Source of the DNA: Nevskia sp035651715
GTDB lineage: Bacteria > Pseudomonadota > Gammaproteobacteria > Nevskiales > Nevskiaceae
NCBI GenBank assembly: GCA_035651715.1
Contig: DASRFD010000038.1
Span: forward strand, 1-64,000
DNA: 64,000 bases
Direction of reading: 5' to 3'
Below the pieces are notes generated by a model, which had not been told where the DNA came from, did not search any database, and worked only from the letters and a program-made list of their open reading frames with translations. Below are positions 24,904-33,323 of this stretch, in pieces. The position numbers and the translations under genes were made by a program. Every line of letters starts with the position of its first letter. Within the stretch, counting starts at the first letter, position 1.

Positions 24904-26643
24904 CTAGTCGGCAGTCCCGAATGCCGCAACGACTGCGTCATCCACAGAATGATCTTCGGCCAGTGCGGCCTTGAAGGCCTGCGGGTCCGGCAGCGGCAAC
25001 TGGTTAAGTTCGAAAGCTGAGACGTTGGTCGACCCCGAAATGCACCGGAAATAGCGATCGATGGGATGGCTGCGCAACAGCAGTGCGAGCTGTCGCGGAG
25101 ACAGCGCAACCCGGTCGTCGGTTTGTTCGAGAATGACGACGTGGTTCTCGCCAACGAAGCCACCATGCGACTTGGCGACGCTGGGTGCGACTGGGACCGC
25201 GACCAGCCGTCGTGGTTGGTCGTTCGAAGTCACGCGCTGCATCACCACGGAAGGACTGGTCACCACAGACCGGTGGGTCTTGTCGCCAAGGTCGACATAG
25301 CGATGCTCATCCTCGAACTTTGGCCGCTGTTCCAGCGTCACCGACTTCGAGCCGGCGATGTCGCTCGACCAGAGCAGCGGAACGGCAGTGACGGCCTTGG
25401 CTTTGCGCACTTGGTTGCGCGAGGCATAGGTGGGACGCTCGTCGCGATTCCATACAAAGGCACCGATTCGCACACGGTAGCCGTAGTCAGCTAGGCGAAA
25501 AGGAGATAGAGATGCCCGTTCGAGAAGATCAACATCCTCTACGGAGCGGGGAACGGGCCACACTGATCCAGAATTCGGTAACCGGTATTCACCAACGTTC
25601 TGATATTGACCAGTGGCCGACACTACCGAGATACAGGCGTTCAACTGCGGTAGAGCGCGGGGCGCGCGCCGGCGCAGCACGGTGAGAGCTGTTTCCTGCT
25701 CGACGTCAATGAATACGCCTTGACGGTCACTAACCATGCCGATGTGCGCCACATCGGTATGTCTCATCAGAAAAGTGCGAAGTGGGCCGAAGTGTTGCCC
25801 AGATAAAAAACTAGTAGGCGTTACTAACGCCGCAACTCCATCTTTGCGGACAAGGCGTACACATAAGGCAATGAACAGCCCGTAGAGGTTAGGTTGCCCG
25901 CTGAGCATTTCACTGTAAGGGCGATGCAGGCGTGTAAGCTCATGTGTTGTCATCTTGCGGTACGGCGGGTTGCAGACGACGACATCGATTTTGCTGTAGC
26001 TCTGTCGCAGGCCAGTTAACGAATCAGCACGGTTGACCTTGAACGAAGGAACATAGCCAGTAACTTCGATCTCTCTATGTAGCGCCATGCATAAGAACTG
26101 TCTGGACAGTTCGCACAATGTGCGATCCAGATCTGCTCCCCGGATGTGGGTCTCAACATGGCGCAGGATTTGTCTGGCTGATTTGCCCTTCGCTGCCAGT
26201 GCCTGCTTCATGCGCATGGCAATAGGCGCTAAAAAAGCGGCGCCGCCACACGCTGGGTCCATGAATGTCTCAGTAGAGAAATTGACTCCCTGTTTAGCCA
26301 AGTCATCTAGTAATCCGCGGGTCAGAGAAACCGGCGTGAAAAACATGGCCAGTCGCTTTCTCTTAGCCTCCGCAAGTAGCATGGCGTAGGACGAACTAAG
26401 CCAGTAGGCCGCGTCCAAGAAATCCAGGTGCGCCAACGTCTGTACGAAATCTATTGCCACGGATTCGCAAGCGAACTTCTTCGAGTACGGCAGAGGAGCG
26501 GCCGGAAGGGCGGGGTAGGCGGCTTGGCACCAAAGGCGCAGCAGACTGCCTACGACTTGGCGTGGTGTGCACTCAAGCCGGTTCGCGGTTACTGCTAGCA
26601 GTCGAATCCGCCGCACCATCGACGGTTTTGTTACATTCCCCAT
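24904..26643 (-). CDS. Gamma-class N6-adenine DNA methyltransferase of the DISARM-like operon
   Basis: A 579-residue protein with FFTPVSLTRGLL (motif X region), DPACGGAAFLAP (motif I, about residues 128-139), GADLD (motif II) and the catalytic NPPY at residues 225-228, in the order of gamma-class enzymes such as TaqI and Eco57I methylases. The C-terminal 300 residues are the likely target-recognition part. In DISARM the methyltransferase marks host DNA as self. Class 2 DISARM uses a 5-methylcytosine enzyme (DrmMII) and class 1 an adenine enzyme (DrmMI); here an adenine enzyme opens an operon that also has a DrmE-like gene. No clear ribosome site is visible before the ATG at 26643. Confidence 0.85.
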   Translation of the reverse strand: MGNVTKPSMVRRIRLLAVTANRLECTPRQVVGSLLRLWCQAAYPALPAAPLPYSKKFACESVAIDFVQTLAHLDFLDAAYWLSSSYAMLLAEAKRKRLAMFFTPVSLTRGLLDDLAKQGVNFSTETFMDPACGGAAFLAPIAMRMKQALAAKGKSARQILRHVETHIRGADLDRTLCELSRQFLCMALHREIEVTGYVPSFKVNRADSLTGLRQSYSKIDVVVCNPPYRKMTTHELTRLHRPYSEMLSGQPNLYGLFIALCVRLVRKDGVAALVTPTSFLSGQHFGPLRTFLMRHTDVAHIGMVSDRQGVFIDVEQETALTVLRRRAPRALPQLNACISVVSATGQYQNVGEYRLPNSGSVWPVPRSVEDVDLLERASLSPFRLADYGYRVRIGAFVWNRDERPTYASRNQVRKAKAVTAVPLLWSSDIAGSKSVTLEQRPKFEDEHRYVDLGDKTHRSVVTSPSVVMQRVTSNDQPRRLVAVPVAPSVAKSHGGFVGENHVVILEQTDDRVALSPRQLALLLRSHPIDRYFRCISGSTNVSAFELNQLPLPDPQAFKAALAEDHSVDDAVVAAFGTAD

Positions 26644-26787
26644 GGTTTTTTGAACCCCCCGGTACGATAGTAATGCGACTTGATCGACCGGCGACAGTCG
26701 GTAAGCTCAATTGAAGCTTGCATCCGCACCCAATTCACTGCTCACGGCGGCACAACTCGCATCTTGCGCTGGTTCGGTGGGTTAACA

Positions 26788-26809
26788 ATGTGTAGCTGCA
26801 TGTGTAGCT
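26788..26809. repeat. Direct repeat of ATGTGTAGCT at the island's right end
   Basis: Two exact 10-bp copies (26788-26797 and 26800-26809) lie 12 bp apart, between the methyltransferase promoter region and the ROK kinase. They could be regulator half-sites or part of an attachment site; no copy is seen near the left edge of the window. Confidence 0.6.
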
Positions 26810-26870
26810 ACGGCATTGTATTCTGTATCGATGAATAGTAAAATCAATAACTTAAGAGTTGGAATCGACC
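26810..26870. other. Probable right junction of the island
   Basis: Sequence is A/T-rich up to about 26,865 and switches abruptly to G+C-rich coding sequence with G/C-ending codons. The first ten or so codons of the ROK kinase (AATAGTAAAATCAATAAC) belong compositionally to the island side. No ribosome site precedes the ATG at 26831. Confidence 0.5.
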
Positions 26871-27754
26871 TCGGCGGCACCAAGATCGAAGGCGTGGTGC
26901 TGCGCGGCGCGGCGGAGGTCTTGCACCGCCGGCGCGTGGCGACGCCGGCGATGCAGTACGAGGCGACTCTCGATACGGTGGCGGAGCTGGTGGGCGCGCT
27001 GGAGCGCGATGCCGGCGGGCAGGGGCTGCCGGTGGGCATCGGCCATCCCGGCGCGCTGTCGCCCGCGACCGGGCGGATCAAGAACGCCAATTCCACCTGC
27101 CTCAACGGCCAGCCCCTGCGCGAGGACCTGGAGCGGCGGCTTGGCCGTCCGCTGCGGCTGGCCAATGATGCCGACTGCCTGGCGCTGTCGGAGGCCCATG
27201 ACGGCGCCGCGGCGGGAGCGCGCACCGCGTTCGCGGTGATCCTCGGCACCGGCGTTGGCGGCGGCCTGGTGGTGGAGGGGCGGCTGCTGGCCGGGCCCAA
27301 TGCCATCGCCGGCGAGTGGGGGCACAATCCTTTGCCATGGCCGCGGCCGGAGTGGGGCGAGGTGCCGGGCCCGCGCTGCTGGCACGGGCTGGACGGCTGC
27401 ATCGAGACCTGGCTGTCCGGCACCGGCCTCGCCGCCGATCACCTGCGCCTGAGCGGCGAGTCTTTGAGCGGCGAGGAGGTGGTGCGCCGCGCCGGGGCGG
27501 GCGAGCCCCGCGCCGCCGCCACCCTGGCGCGCTACGAGGACCGCCTGGCGCGGTCGCTGGCCCACGTCATCAACCTGTTCGATCCGCAGGTGATCGTGCT
27601 CGGCGGCGGCGTGTCGCGGGTGGAGCGCTTGTACCACGCGGTACCGGCGCTGTGGGAGCGGTGGGTGTTCTCCGACCGGGTGGATACGGCGCTGCGGCCG
27701 GCGCTGCACGGCGACAGCAGCGGCGTGCTGGGCGCGGCGCGGTTGTGGGAGTGA
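26831..27754 (+). CDS. ROK-family sugar kinase (fructokinase/Mak-like)
   Basis: A 307-residue protein. RVGIDLGGTKIEG (N-terminal phosphate loop, residues 9-21), GIGHPGALSP, NDADCLALSEA and GTGVGGGLVV mark the actin-like ATPase fold. GEWGHNPLPWP and CWHGLDGCIETWLSG are close to the E. coli Mak/fructokinase subgroup, with the His/Cys zinc site of ROK kinases. It phosphorylates a hexose, probably fructose or mannose, in the cytosol. The ATG at 26831 is the only good start, but it has no ribosome site and its first codons are A/T-rich, which suggests that the island replaced the original 5' end and promoter. Confidence 0.85.
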   Translation: MNSKINNLRVGIDLGGTKIEGVVLRGAAEVLHRRRVATPAMQYEATLDTVAELVGALERDAGGQGLPVGIGHPGALSPATGRIKNANSTCLNGQPLREDLERRLGRPLRLANDADCLALSEAHDGAAAGARTAFAVILGTGVGGGLVVEGRLLAGPNAIAGEWGHNPLPWPRPEWGEVPGPRCWHGLDGCIETWLSGTGLAADHLRLSGESLSGEEVVRRAGAGEPRAAATLARYEDRLARSLAHVINLFDPQVIVLGGGVSRVERLYHAVPALWERWVFSDRVDTALRPALHGDSSGVLGAARLWE

Positions 27755-28025
27755 GATCTTTCGCCGGGCCGTTGGCCGGGCTGGGCCGCAGGCATGTCGA
27801 GGCGATGCGCTGCACCGGGGCTTGCCCGCCGGTTCGGAGACGCGCCGCGGCTTGGGGCGAACGGCCGGGGGATCAGGCATGCCGCCTCCGGCGGCGCCGC
27901 AGTGTAAACATCGGTGAAAGTCCCCGCGCCGCCGTTCCCGCGGCACGGCGGGCAGGGCAGAATCGTCGGCGCTAGAATGCGCGTTGGCGGATGGTCCGTC
28001 ACCGCCGTCCCTGAGAGCCCGAGCC

Positions 28026-28877
28026 ATGCCGCAGCTGATCCGAACCGCCGCTTTCTGCCTCGCCGCGCTCCTGCTTGCCGCCTGCCAGAAGGATTTCAGC
28101 GCCTACGCGTTGACCACTACCGGCAAGGTGATCCAGTTCAACACCAAGAAGCCGGGCACCATCAACAGCACCGTCAACATCAGCGGCCTGGCGACGAACC
28201 AGAGCGTGGTGGCCATGGCCTACCGCCCCAGCGACGGGCAGCTGTACTGCATCACCAATGACGGCTTCCTCTGCACGCTCGACCCGTCCAGCGGCCTAGC
28301 CGCGGTGGTCGGCACCGTGCCCTTCACCCAGAACCTGGGCAGCGGCAACAACAGCGTGCGCCTGTCCAACCCGGTGATCAGCTTCGACCCGGTGGCGGAC
28401 CAGCTGCGGGTCATCACCGCCGACTACAACCTCAGGGTCGATCCCCCCACCGGCCAGCTGTTGAACAGTAGCGCCAGCAAAATCACGTTCGACAACAACG
28501 ACAGCAACCACGGCAAGACGCCGCTCCTGGCCGGCATCGTCTACCAGAACCCGCTGGCGGCCTCGACCACGGCCACGCTGTACGCGCTCGACTCCACCAC
28601 CGGCAGCCTGCTGCGCATCGGCGACAAGAACGCCGGCAACCCGGCCTCGGTCGACGGCGGCGACCTGCGCACGGTGGGTTCGACCAACGTCAGCTTCACC
28701 GTCAACGGCGGCTTCGCCATCGAGACCAGCAACGGCGACGCCTACGCCGCGCTGCAGCAGGCCGGCACCGGCGCCACGCTGTTCACGGTGGACCTGGGCA
28801 CCGGCAACAGCAGCGACCTCGGCAGCATCGGCGACGGCGACCAGACCCTGATGTCCCTGGTGCTGGTGCCGAGCTGA
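28026..28877 (+). CDS. DUF4394-like lipoprotein
   Basis: A 283-residue protein with a lipoprotein signal (FCLAALLLAACQ; lipobox LAAC at about residues 15-18), so it is expected to be membrane-anchored in the periplasm. The body is rich in short beta repeats (YALTTTGKVIQF, LYCITNDGFLCTLDP, LYALDSTTGSLLRIG, TLFTVDLGTGNSSDLG), the pattern of DUF4394 beta-propeller-like proteins. The start was set at the ATG directly before the signal peptide; an upstream in-frame TTG would add a non-signal extension. The 271-bp gap before it holds no supported gene. Function unknown. Confidence 0.8.
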   Translation: MPQLIRTAAFCLAALLLAACQKDFSAYALTTTGKVIQFNTKKPGTINSTVNISGLATNQSVVAMAYRPSDGQLYCITNDGFLCTLDPSSGLAAVVGTVPFTQNLGSGNNSVRLSNPVISFDPVADQLRVITADYNLRVDPPTGQLLNSSASKITFDNNDSNHGKTPLLAGIVYQNPLAASTTATLYALDSTTGSLLRIGDKNAGNPASVDGGDLRTVGSTNVSFTVNGGFAIETSNGDAYAALQQAGTGATLFTVDLGTGNSSDLGSIGDGDQTLMSLVLVPS

Positions 28878-28931
28878 TCTTGCGCCGGGGCTGAAGCCGC
28901 GCCGGGCGGGGCACGGCCTGTAGAATGGGCC

Positions 28932-30722
28932 ATGCCCAACGCCGCCCCCGCCTCCGTCCGCTATTCCGTCTCGCTCGATCCGCTGGCGCACCTGTTCCGG
29001 GTGCGCTGCGAGCTGGAGCAGGCGCCGCCGGGGCTGGTGTTCAGCCTGCCGTCGTGGATCCGCGGCAGCTACCTGGTGCGCGACTTCGCCAAGCACGTGC
29101 TGCGCCTGCGCGCCAGCGCCGGCGGCGCACCGGCGGCGATCGAGCGGGTCGACAAGCGCAGCTTCCGCGTCGCGGCCGGCGGCAGCCTGGTGCTGGAGTA
29201 CGAGGTCCACGCCTACGACAACTCGGTGCGCAAGGCCTGGCTCGACACGCGCCGCGGCTTCTTCAACGGCAGCTCGCTGTTCTACTGCCCGGCCGGGCGC
29301 GAGCAGGCGTGCTTCGAGGTCACCATCGCGCGGCCGGACCCGGCGCTGTGCCCCGGCTGGAAGCTCGCCACCGCGCTGCGCGCCGAGGCGGTGGACGAGG
29401 CCGGCTTCGGCCGCTATTCCGCTCAAGGCTACGAGGAACTGATCGACCACCCGGTGGAGATGGCCGACTTCCAGCGCGTCGATTTCGACGTCGACGGCGT
29501 GCCGCACAGCCTGGTGCTGTCCGGCCGCTGCGAGCCGGACCTGCCGCGCCTGGCCGCGGACCTGCGGCGGGTCTGCCATGCCCAGCGCGAGCTGTTCGGG
29601 CAGGAGCCCAGGCTGGACCGCTACCTGTTCCTGACTCAGGTCACCGCCAACGGCTACGGCGGCCTGGAGCATCGCGCTTCCACCGCCCTGGTCTGCGCGC
29701 GCGACGCGCTGCCGCGGCCGGGCCAGGCCGGCCTGCGCAAGGGCTACCGCGGCTTCCTCGGCCTGGTCAGCCACGAGTATTTCCACCTGTGGAACGTCAA
29801 GCGCATCACGCCGCAGCGCTTCGCCGAGTCGCCGCTGGCGGCGGAGGCCTACTCGCAGGACCTGTGGGCCTACGAGGGCGTCACCTCCTACTACGACGAC
29901 TACCTGCTGTTGCGCGCCGGCGTGCTCGACGCGCCGTCCTACCTCGACCTGGTGGCCGAGACCGCGACGCGCCTGCAGCGCACGCCCGGCCGCCTGGCCC
30001 AGACCCTGGCCGATTCCAGCTTCGAGGCCTGGATCAAGTACTACCAGCCGGACGAGAACACGCCCAACGCGGTGGTGAACTACTACGTCAAGGGCGCGCT
30101 GGCCGCGCTGTGCCTGGACCTGCACCTGCGCCTGCACTCCGCCGCGACCCTCGACGATGTGATGCGCACGCTGTGGACCCGCTATGGGCGCGACGACCGC
30201 CCGGTGCCGGAGGGCGGGCTGGAGCAGGCCGCCGCCGAGCTGTCGGGCCTGGACCTGCGGGCGCTGTTCGACCGCCTGCTGCGCTCCACCGCCGAGCTGC
30301 CGCTGGCGGAGCTGCTGGCCGAGTTCGGCGTCAGGACGGTGCTGCGTCCCGCCGCCGGCCCCGCCGACGAGGGCGGCCGCGGCGAAGCGCGCCCGCTCGC
30401 CGCCTGGACCGGCCTGGCCTTGCGCAACGGCGACACCACCGTCGCGCACGTGCTCAGCCACTCGCCCGCCGAGCAGGCCGGCCTCGCCGCCGGCGACATG
30501 CTGGTGGCGCTGGACGGCCTGCGCCTCACCGCCCCCGGCTGGAGCAAGACCCTGGAAAACCTGGTGCCCGGCGGCGCGTTGGGGCTGCACTACTTCCGCG
30601 GCGACGAGCTGCTCTACACGCGGCTGGTGCCCGCCGCCGCGCCGGCCGACACCTGGGTCCTGACGCTGGCCGAGGCCGAGGGCGAAAAGCTGGAGCGGCG
30701 CAGGAAGTGGCTGGGCGCCTGA
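28932..30722 (+). CDS. M61-family glycyl aminopeptidase-like metallopeptidase with PDZ domain
   Basis: A 596-residue protein. The zinc motif HEYFH is at residues 281-285, with the third ligand probably Glu315 in YEGVTSYY. The N-terminal half has the beta-rich region typical of M61 (PSWIRGSYLVRDFAKHV), and residues about 480-560 form a PDZ-like domain (VAHVLSHSPAEQAGLAAGDMLVALDG). M61 enzymes remove N-terminal Gly/Ala from peptides. No signal peptide is visible. The length fits the family. Confidence 0.9.
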   Translation: MPNAAPASVRYSVSLDPLAHLFRVRCELEQAPPGLVFSLPSWIRGSYLVRDFAKHVLRLRASAGGAPAAIERVDKRSFRVAAGGSLVLEYEVHAYDNSVRKAWLDTRRGFFNGSSLFYCPAGREQACFEVTIARPDPALCPGWKLATALRAEAVDEAGFGRYSAQGYEELIDHPVEMADFQRVDFDVDGVPHSLVLSGRCEPDLPRLAADLRRVCHAQRELFGQEPRLDRYLFLTQVTANGYGGLEHRASTALVCARDALPRPGQAGLRKGYRGFLGLVSHEYFHLWNVKRITPQRFAESPLAAEAYSQDLWAYEGVTSYYDDYLLLRAGVLDAPSYLDLVAETATRLQRTPGRLAQTLADSSFEAWIKYYQPDENTPNAVVNYYVKGALAALCLDLHLRLHSAATLDDVMRTLWTRYGRDDRPVPEGGLEQAAAELSGLDLRALFDRLLRSTAELPLAELLAEFGVRTVLRPAAGPADEGGRGEARPLAAWTGLALRNGDTTVAHVLSHSPAEQAGLAAGDMLVALDGLRLTAPGWSKTLENLVPGGALGLHYFRGDELLYTRLVPAAAPADTWVLTLAEAEGEKLERRRKWLGA

Positions 30723-30867
30723 GCGCCTGGCCCATCGCTCCTTTCGTTCGCCGGTCGGCGCCCGCCGGCGGGCCCGTTCGCTCCGGGCCGCATCGCGCAG
30801 CGGCGCGGTCCGGGCAAGCCGCGCATCCCTCACTGCAACCCCATCTCCACCCGTTTATAGTCTGGCC

Positions 30868-31530
30868 ATGACCGACCTCCTCCTCAAAGCGCTCGCCGCC
30901 TACCTGCTCGGCGGCCTGATGGGCGGCGACGTGATGCGCTGGCTCAAGGGCGGCGCGGACCTGCGCCAGGAAGGCTCGGGCAATGTCGGCGCCACCAATG
31001 CACTGCGCACGCGCGGGCCGGCATTCGCCGTCGGCGTGCTCGCCATCGACGTCGGCAAGGGCGTGCTGGCGGCGCTGGCCCTGCCGGCGCTGCAGGTTCC
31101 GCACCTGGCGCAGGCGCTGCCGCAGCACGAGACCGGACTGCTGTGCGGCGTAGCGGTGGCACTGGGGCATTGCTACCCGCTGTTCCAGAAATTCCGCGGC
31201 GGCAAGGGCGTGGCGACCCTGGCCGGCGTGTTCGGCGCGCTGCTGCCGGCGGCGCTGCCGTGGATGCTGCTGGTGTTCTCGCTGGCGGTGATCCTCACCG
31301 GCTACGTCGCCGTCGCCTCCATCGGCGGCGCGCTGAGCGCCTTCCTCTACGCCGTGCTCGGCGACGGCGGCCTGCAGTCGCCCAATGGCCTGTTCGCGCT
31401 GGCGATGCTGCTGCTGGTGGTGTTCAAGCACCGCGAGAACATCCTGCGCCTGCTCAAGGGCAGCGAGCACCAGTTCCGCAAGGCGATGTTCCTGCACAAG
31501 TGGCTGGGCCGTGGCCAGAACGCTGCCTGA
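30868..31530 (+). CDS. plsY: Acyl-phosphate:glycerol-3-phosphate acyltransferase
   Basis: A 220-residue integral membrane protein with several hydrophobic helices. PlsY motifs are present: GSGNVGATNALR, GHCYPLFQKFRGGKGVAT and a late KHRENILRLLKGSE. It uses acyl-phosphate to acylate glycerol-3-phosphate in the first step of phospholipid synthesis at the inner membrane. The second amino acids of the usual start (LLGGLMGGDVMRWL) fit. It overlaps birA by 20 nt, so they are likely co-transcribed. Confidence 0.93.
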   Translation: MTDLLLKALAAYLLGGLMGGDVMRWLKGGADLRQEGSGNVGATNALRTRGPAFAVGVLAIDVGKGVLAALALPALQVPHLAQALPQHETGLLCGVAVALGHCYPLFQKFRGGKGVATLAGVFGALLPAALPWMLLVFSLAVILTGYVAVASIGGALSAFLYAVLGDGGLQSPNGLFALAMLLLVVFKHRENILRLLKGSEHQFRKAMFLHKWLGRGQNAA

Positions 31531-32569
31531 GGACGAGCTGCTGCGCCTGGTCGAGGCGCTCGCCGCCGGCCAGTGGCGCTCGGGCGAGGCGCTGGCGGCG
31601 GAAGCGGGCGTGACCCGCGCGGCCCTGGCCAAGCGCGTGGCGCACCTGCGCGACTGGGGCCTGGAGGTGGAGGCCGAGGCCGGCCGCGGCTACCGGCTGG
31701 CGCAGCCGCTGGAGCGGCTGAGCGCCGGGCGCATCCGCGCGCTGCTGCCGGCGCGCCTGCCGCTGCGCGGCCTGGAGGTGCTGCCGCGCACCGACTCCAC
31801 CAATCAGCGCCTGCTCGAAGCCGACGCGGCGCAGGACCCGCAGGCGCTGTTTGCCGAGCTGCAGACCGCCGGGCGCGGCCGGCGCGGCCGGCAGTGGCGC
31901 TCGCCGTTCGGCGCCAACCTCTACCTGTCGCTGGCCTGGAGCTTCCCGGCCTGGCCGCCGCAACTGAGCGCGCTGTCGCTGGCGGTGGGCGTGGCCTGCG
32001 CCCGCGCGCTGCGCCAGGCCGGCCTGCGCGAGGTGATGCTGAAGTGGCCGAACGACCTGCGCGTGGGCGCGGACAAGCTCGGCGGCATCCTGATCGAGCA
32101 GCGCGGCGAAGCGGGCGGCGCCTGCCGCGTGGTGATCGGCATCGGCATCAACGTGGCGATGAGCCAGGCCCAGGCCGGCGAGCTGGGGCAGCCGTGGATT
32201 TCCCTGCAGGCGGCTCTGGCCAGATCCGCGGCGGCGCAATCCCCCGATGCGGCGCCGCGCACCGACCCGGGACGAACGGGCAGCGAAGACGGCCGCGGCA
32301 CGGCATTCGACCGCAATGCGCTTGCCGCCGGCCTGCTCGGCGAGCTGCTCGCCGCGCTGGAGCAGTTCCAGGCCGGCGGCTTCGCCCCCTTCCTGACGGA
32401 CTGGGCCGGGCTCGACCTCACCGCCAATCAGCCGGTGCGCATTGAGGGCGCGGGCGAGCCGCTGCTGGGCATCGCGCGCGGCGTCGACGAGCAGGGCGCG
32501 CTGGTCGTGGAGGCGCAGGGAAAGCGTCACCACGTGCATTCGGGCGAAGTCAGCCTGCGGCTCGCATGA
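31511..32569 (+). CDS. birA: Biotin-[acetyl-CoA carboxylase] ligase/biotin operon repressor
   Basis: A 352-residue protein from a GTG at 31511 inside the end of plsY. An N-terminal winged helix (SGEALAAEAGVTRAALAKRVAHLR) precedes the ligase core with TDSTNQRL, GRGRRGRQWRSPFGANLYLSL (biotinyl-AMP loop), KWPNDL and GGILIEQRG. The C-terminal SH3-like domain ends in HVHSGEVSLR. It attaches biotin to the carboxyl carrier protein and represses biotin genes. Between the core and the C-terminal domain is a low-complexity insertion (SAAAQSPDAAPRTDPGRTG, about residues 245-265). Overlaps coaX by 4 nt. Confidence 0.92.
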   Translation: MARTLPEDELLRLVEALAAGQWRSGEALAAEAGVTRAALAKRVAHLRDWGLEVEAEAGRGYRLAQPLERLSAGRIRALLPARLPLRGLEVLPRTDSTNQRLLEADAAQDPQALFAELQTAGRGRRGRQWRSPFGANLYLSLAWSFPAWPPQLSALSLAVGVACARALRQAGLREVMLKWPNDLRVGADKLGGILIEQRGEAGGACRVVIGIGINVAMSQAQAGELGQPWISLQAALARSAAAQSPDAAPRTDPGRTGSEDGRGTAFDRNALAAGLLGELLAALEQFQAGGFAPFLTDWAGLDLTANQPVRIEGAGEPLLGIARGVDEQGALVVEAQGKRHHVHSGEVSLRLA

Positions 32570-33300
32570 AGCTGCTCCTGCTCGACGTGGGCAACAGCCG
32601 GCTCAAGTGGGCCGGCGCCGACGCCTCCGGCCTGCGGCCTGGCGGCGCGGTGGAGCACGGCGGCAATCCCGCCGCGGCGGTGTCCGGCATCGGCGAGGAG
32701 AGCGTCGACGCGATCTGGATCGCCAACGTCACCGGCGCCGCGCTCGGCGACAAGCTCGCCGCCGTGCTCAAGCTGCGCTACGGCGCCACGCCGCGCTTCG
32801 CCGCGGTGCAGGGGCAATGCGCCGGCCTGCGCGCCGCCTACGCCGAGCCGCAGCGCCTGGGCATCGACCGCTGGCTGTGCCTGCTCGCCGCCTGGAGCGA
32901 AACGCGCGGCTCCGCCTGCGTGGCCAGCGCCGGCACCGCGCTGACCTTCGACGCGGTGGACGCGCAGGGCCAGCATCTCGGCGGCGTGATCGCGCCGGGG
33001 CTGGTGACGATGCAGCAGGCGGTGCTCGGCGCCACGCGCTTCGCCGCCAGCGGGCCGGCGCAGGATTACAGCGCCGGGCTGGGCCGCGACACCGACAGCT
33101 GCGTGCGCCAGGGCGCGCTCCACGCCGGCGCCGGACTGGTGGAGCGGCTGGCGGCGCGCTATGGCAAGGACGCGCGCTGCCTGCTCACCGGCGGCGACGC
33201 CGGGCGGCTGTTGCCGCACCTGGGCGGAGACTGGAAGCTGCGGCCGAACCTGGTGATGGAAGGCCTGCTGGCCTACGCGCGCAGCGCTGCGCAGGCATGA
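32566..33300 (+). CDS. coaX: Type III pantothenate kinase
   Basis: A 244-residue protein starting LLLLDVGNSRLKW, the phosphate-binding loop of the type III (CoaX) family, with GIDRWLCLLAAW, SAGTALTFD and GGVIAPGL as later motifs. It performs the first step of coenzyme A synthesis, phosphorylating pantothenate. The ATGA overlap with birA gives a birA-coaX pair that is frequent in gamma- and betaproteobacteria. Confidence 0.93.
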   Translation: MKLLLLDVGNSRLKWAGADASGLRPGGAVEHGGNPAAAVSGIGEESVDAIWIANVTGAALGDKLAAVLKLRYGATPRFAAVQGQCAGLRAAYAEPQRLGIDRWLCLLAAWSETRGSACVASAGTALTFDAVDAQGQHLGGVIAPGLVTMQQAVLGATRFAASGPAQDYSAGLGRDTDSCVRQGALHAGAGLVERLAARYGKDARCLLTGGDAGRLLPHLGGDWKLRPNLVMEGLLAYARSAAQA

Positions 33301-33323
33301 GGTTTTCAACGGAGAGCGGCACT

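Larger units (their letters stand above)
1..26830. mobile_element. Accessory/defence island with integrase, serine recombinase and several anti-phage modules
   Basis: This stretch carries a P4-type integrase tail, an AlpA-like protein, a serine recombinase, two ParB/RepB-like proteins, two DNA methyltransferases, a SIR2-APAZ/short Argonaute pair, a HEPN/RES protein and a DISARM-like operon. No housekeeping gene is seen in it. Base composition is visibly less G+C-rich than the region right of about 26,865, where codons become strongly G/C-ending. The left end lies outside the window, so the left attachment site cannot be seen. The right limit is inferred from the composition break at the 5' end of the ROK kinase. 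It may be one element or several nested ones, since two unrelated recombinase families lie within 4 kb. Confidence 0.8.

Noticed and set aside
28296..30833. An 845-residue minus-strand frame opposite the M61 peptidase
   Set aside because: Its composition is typical of an antisense shadow; the plus strand has the HEYFH zinc motif and a PDZ domain.
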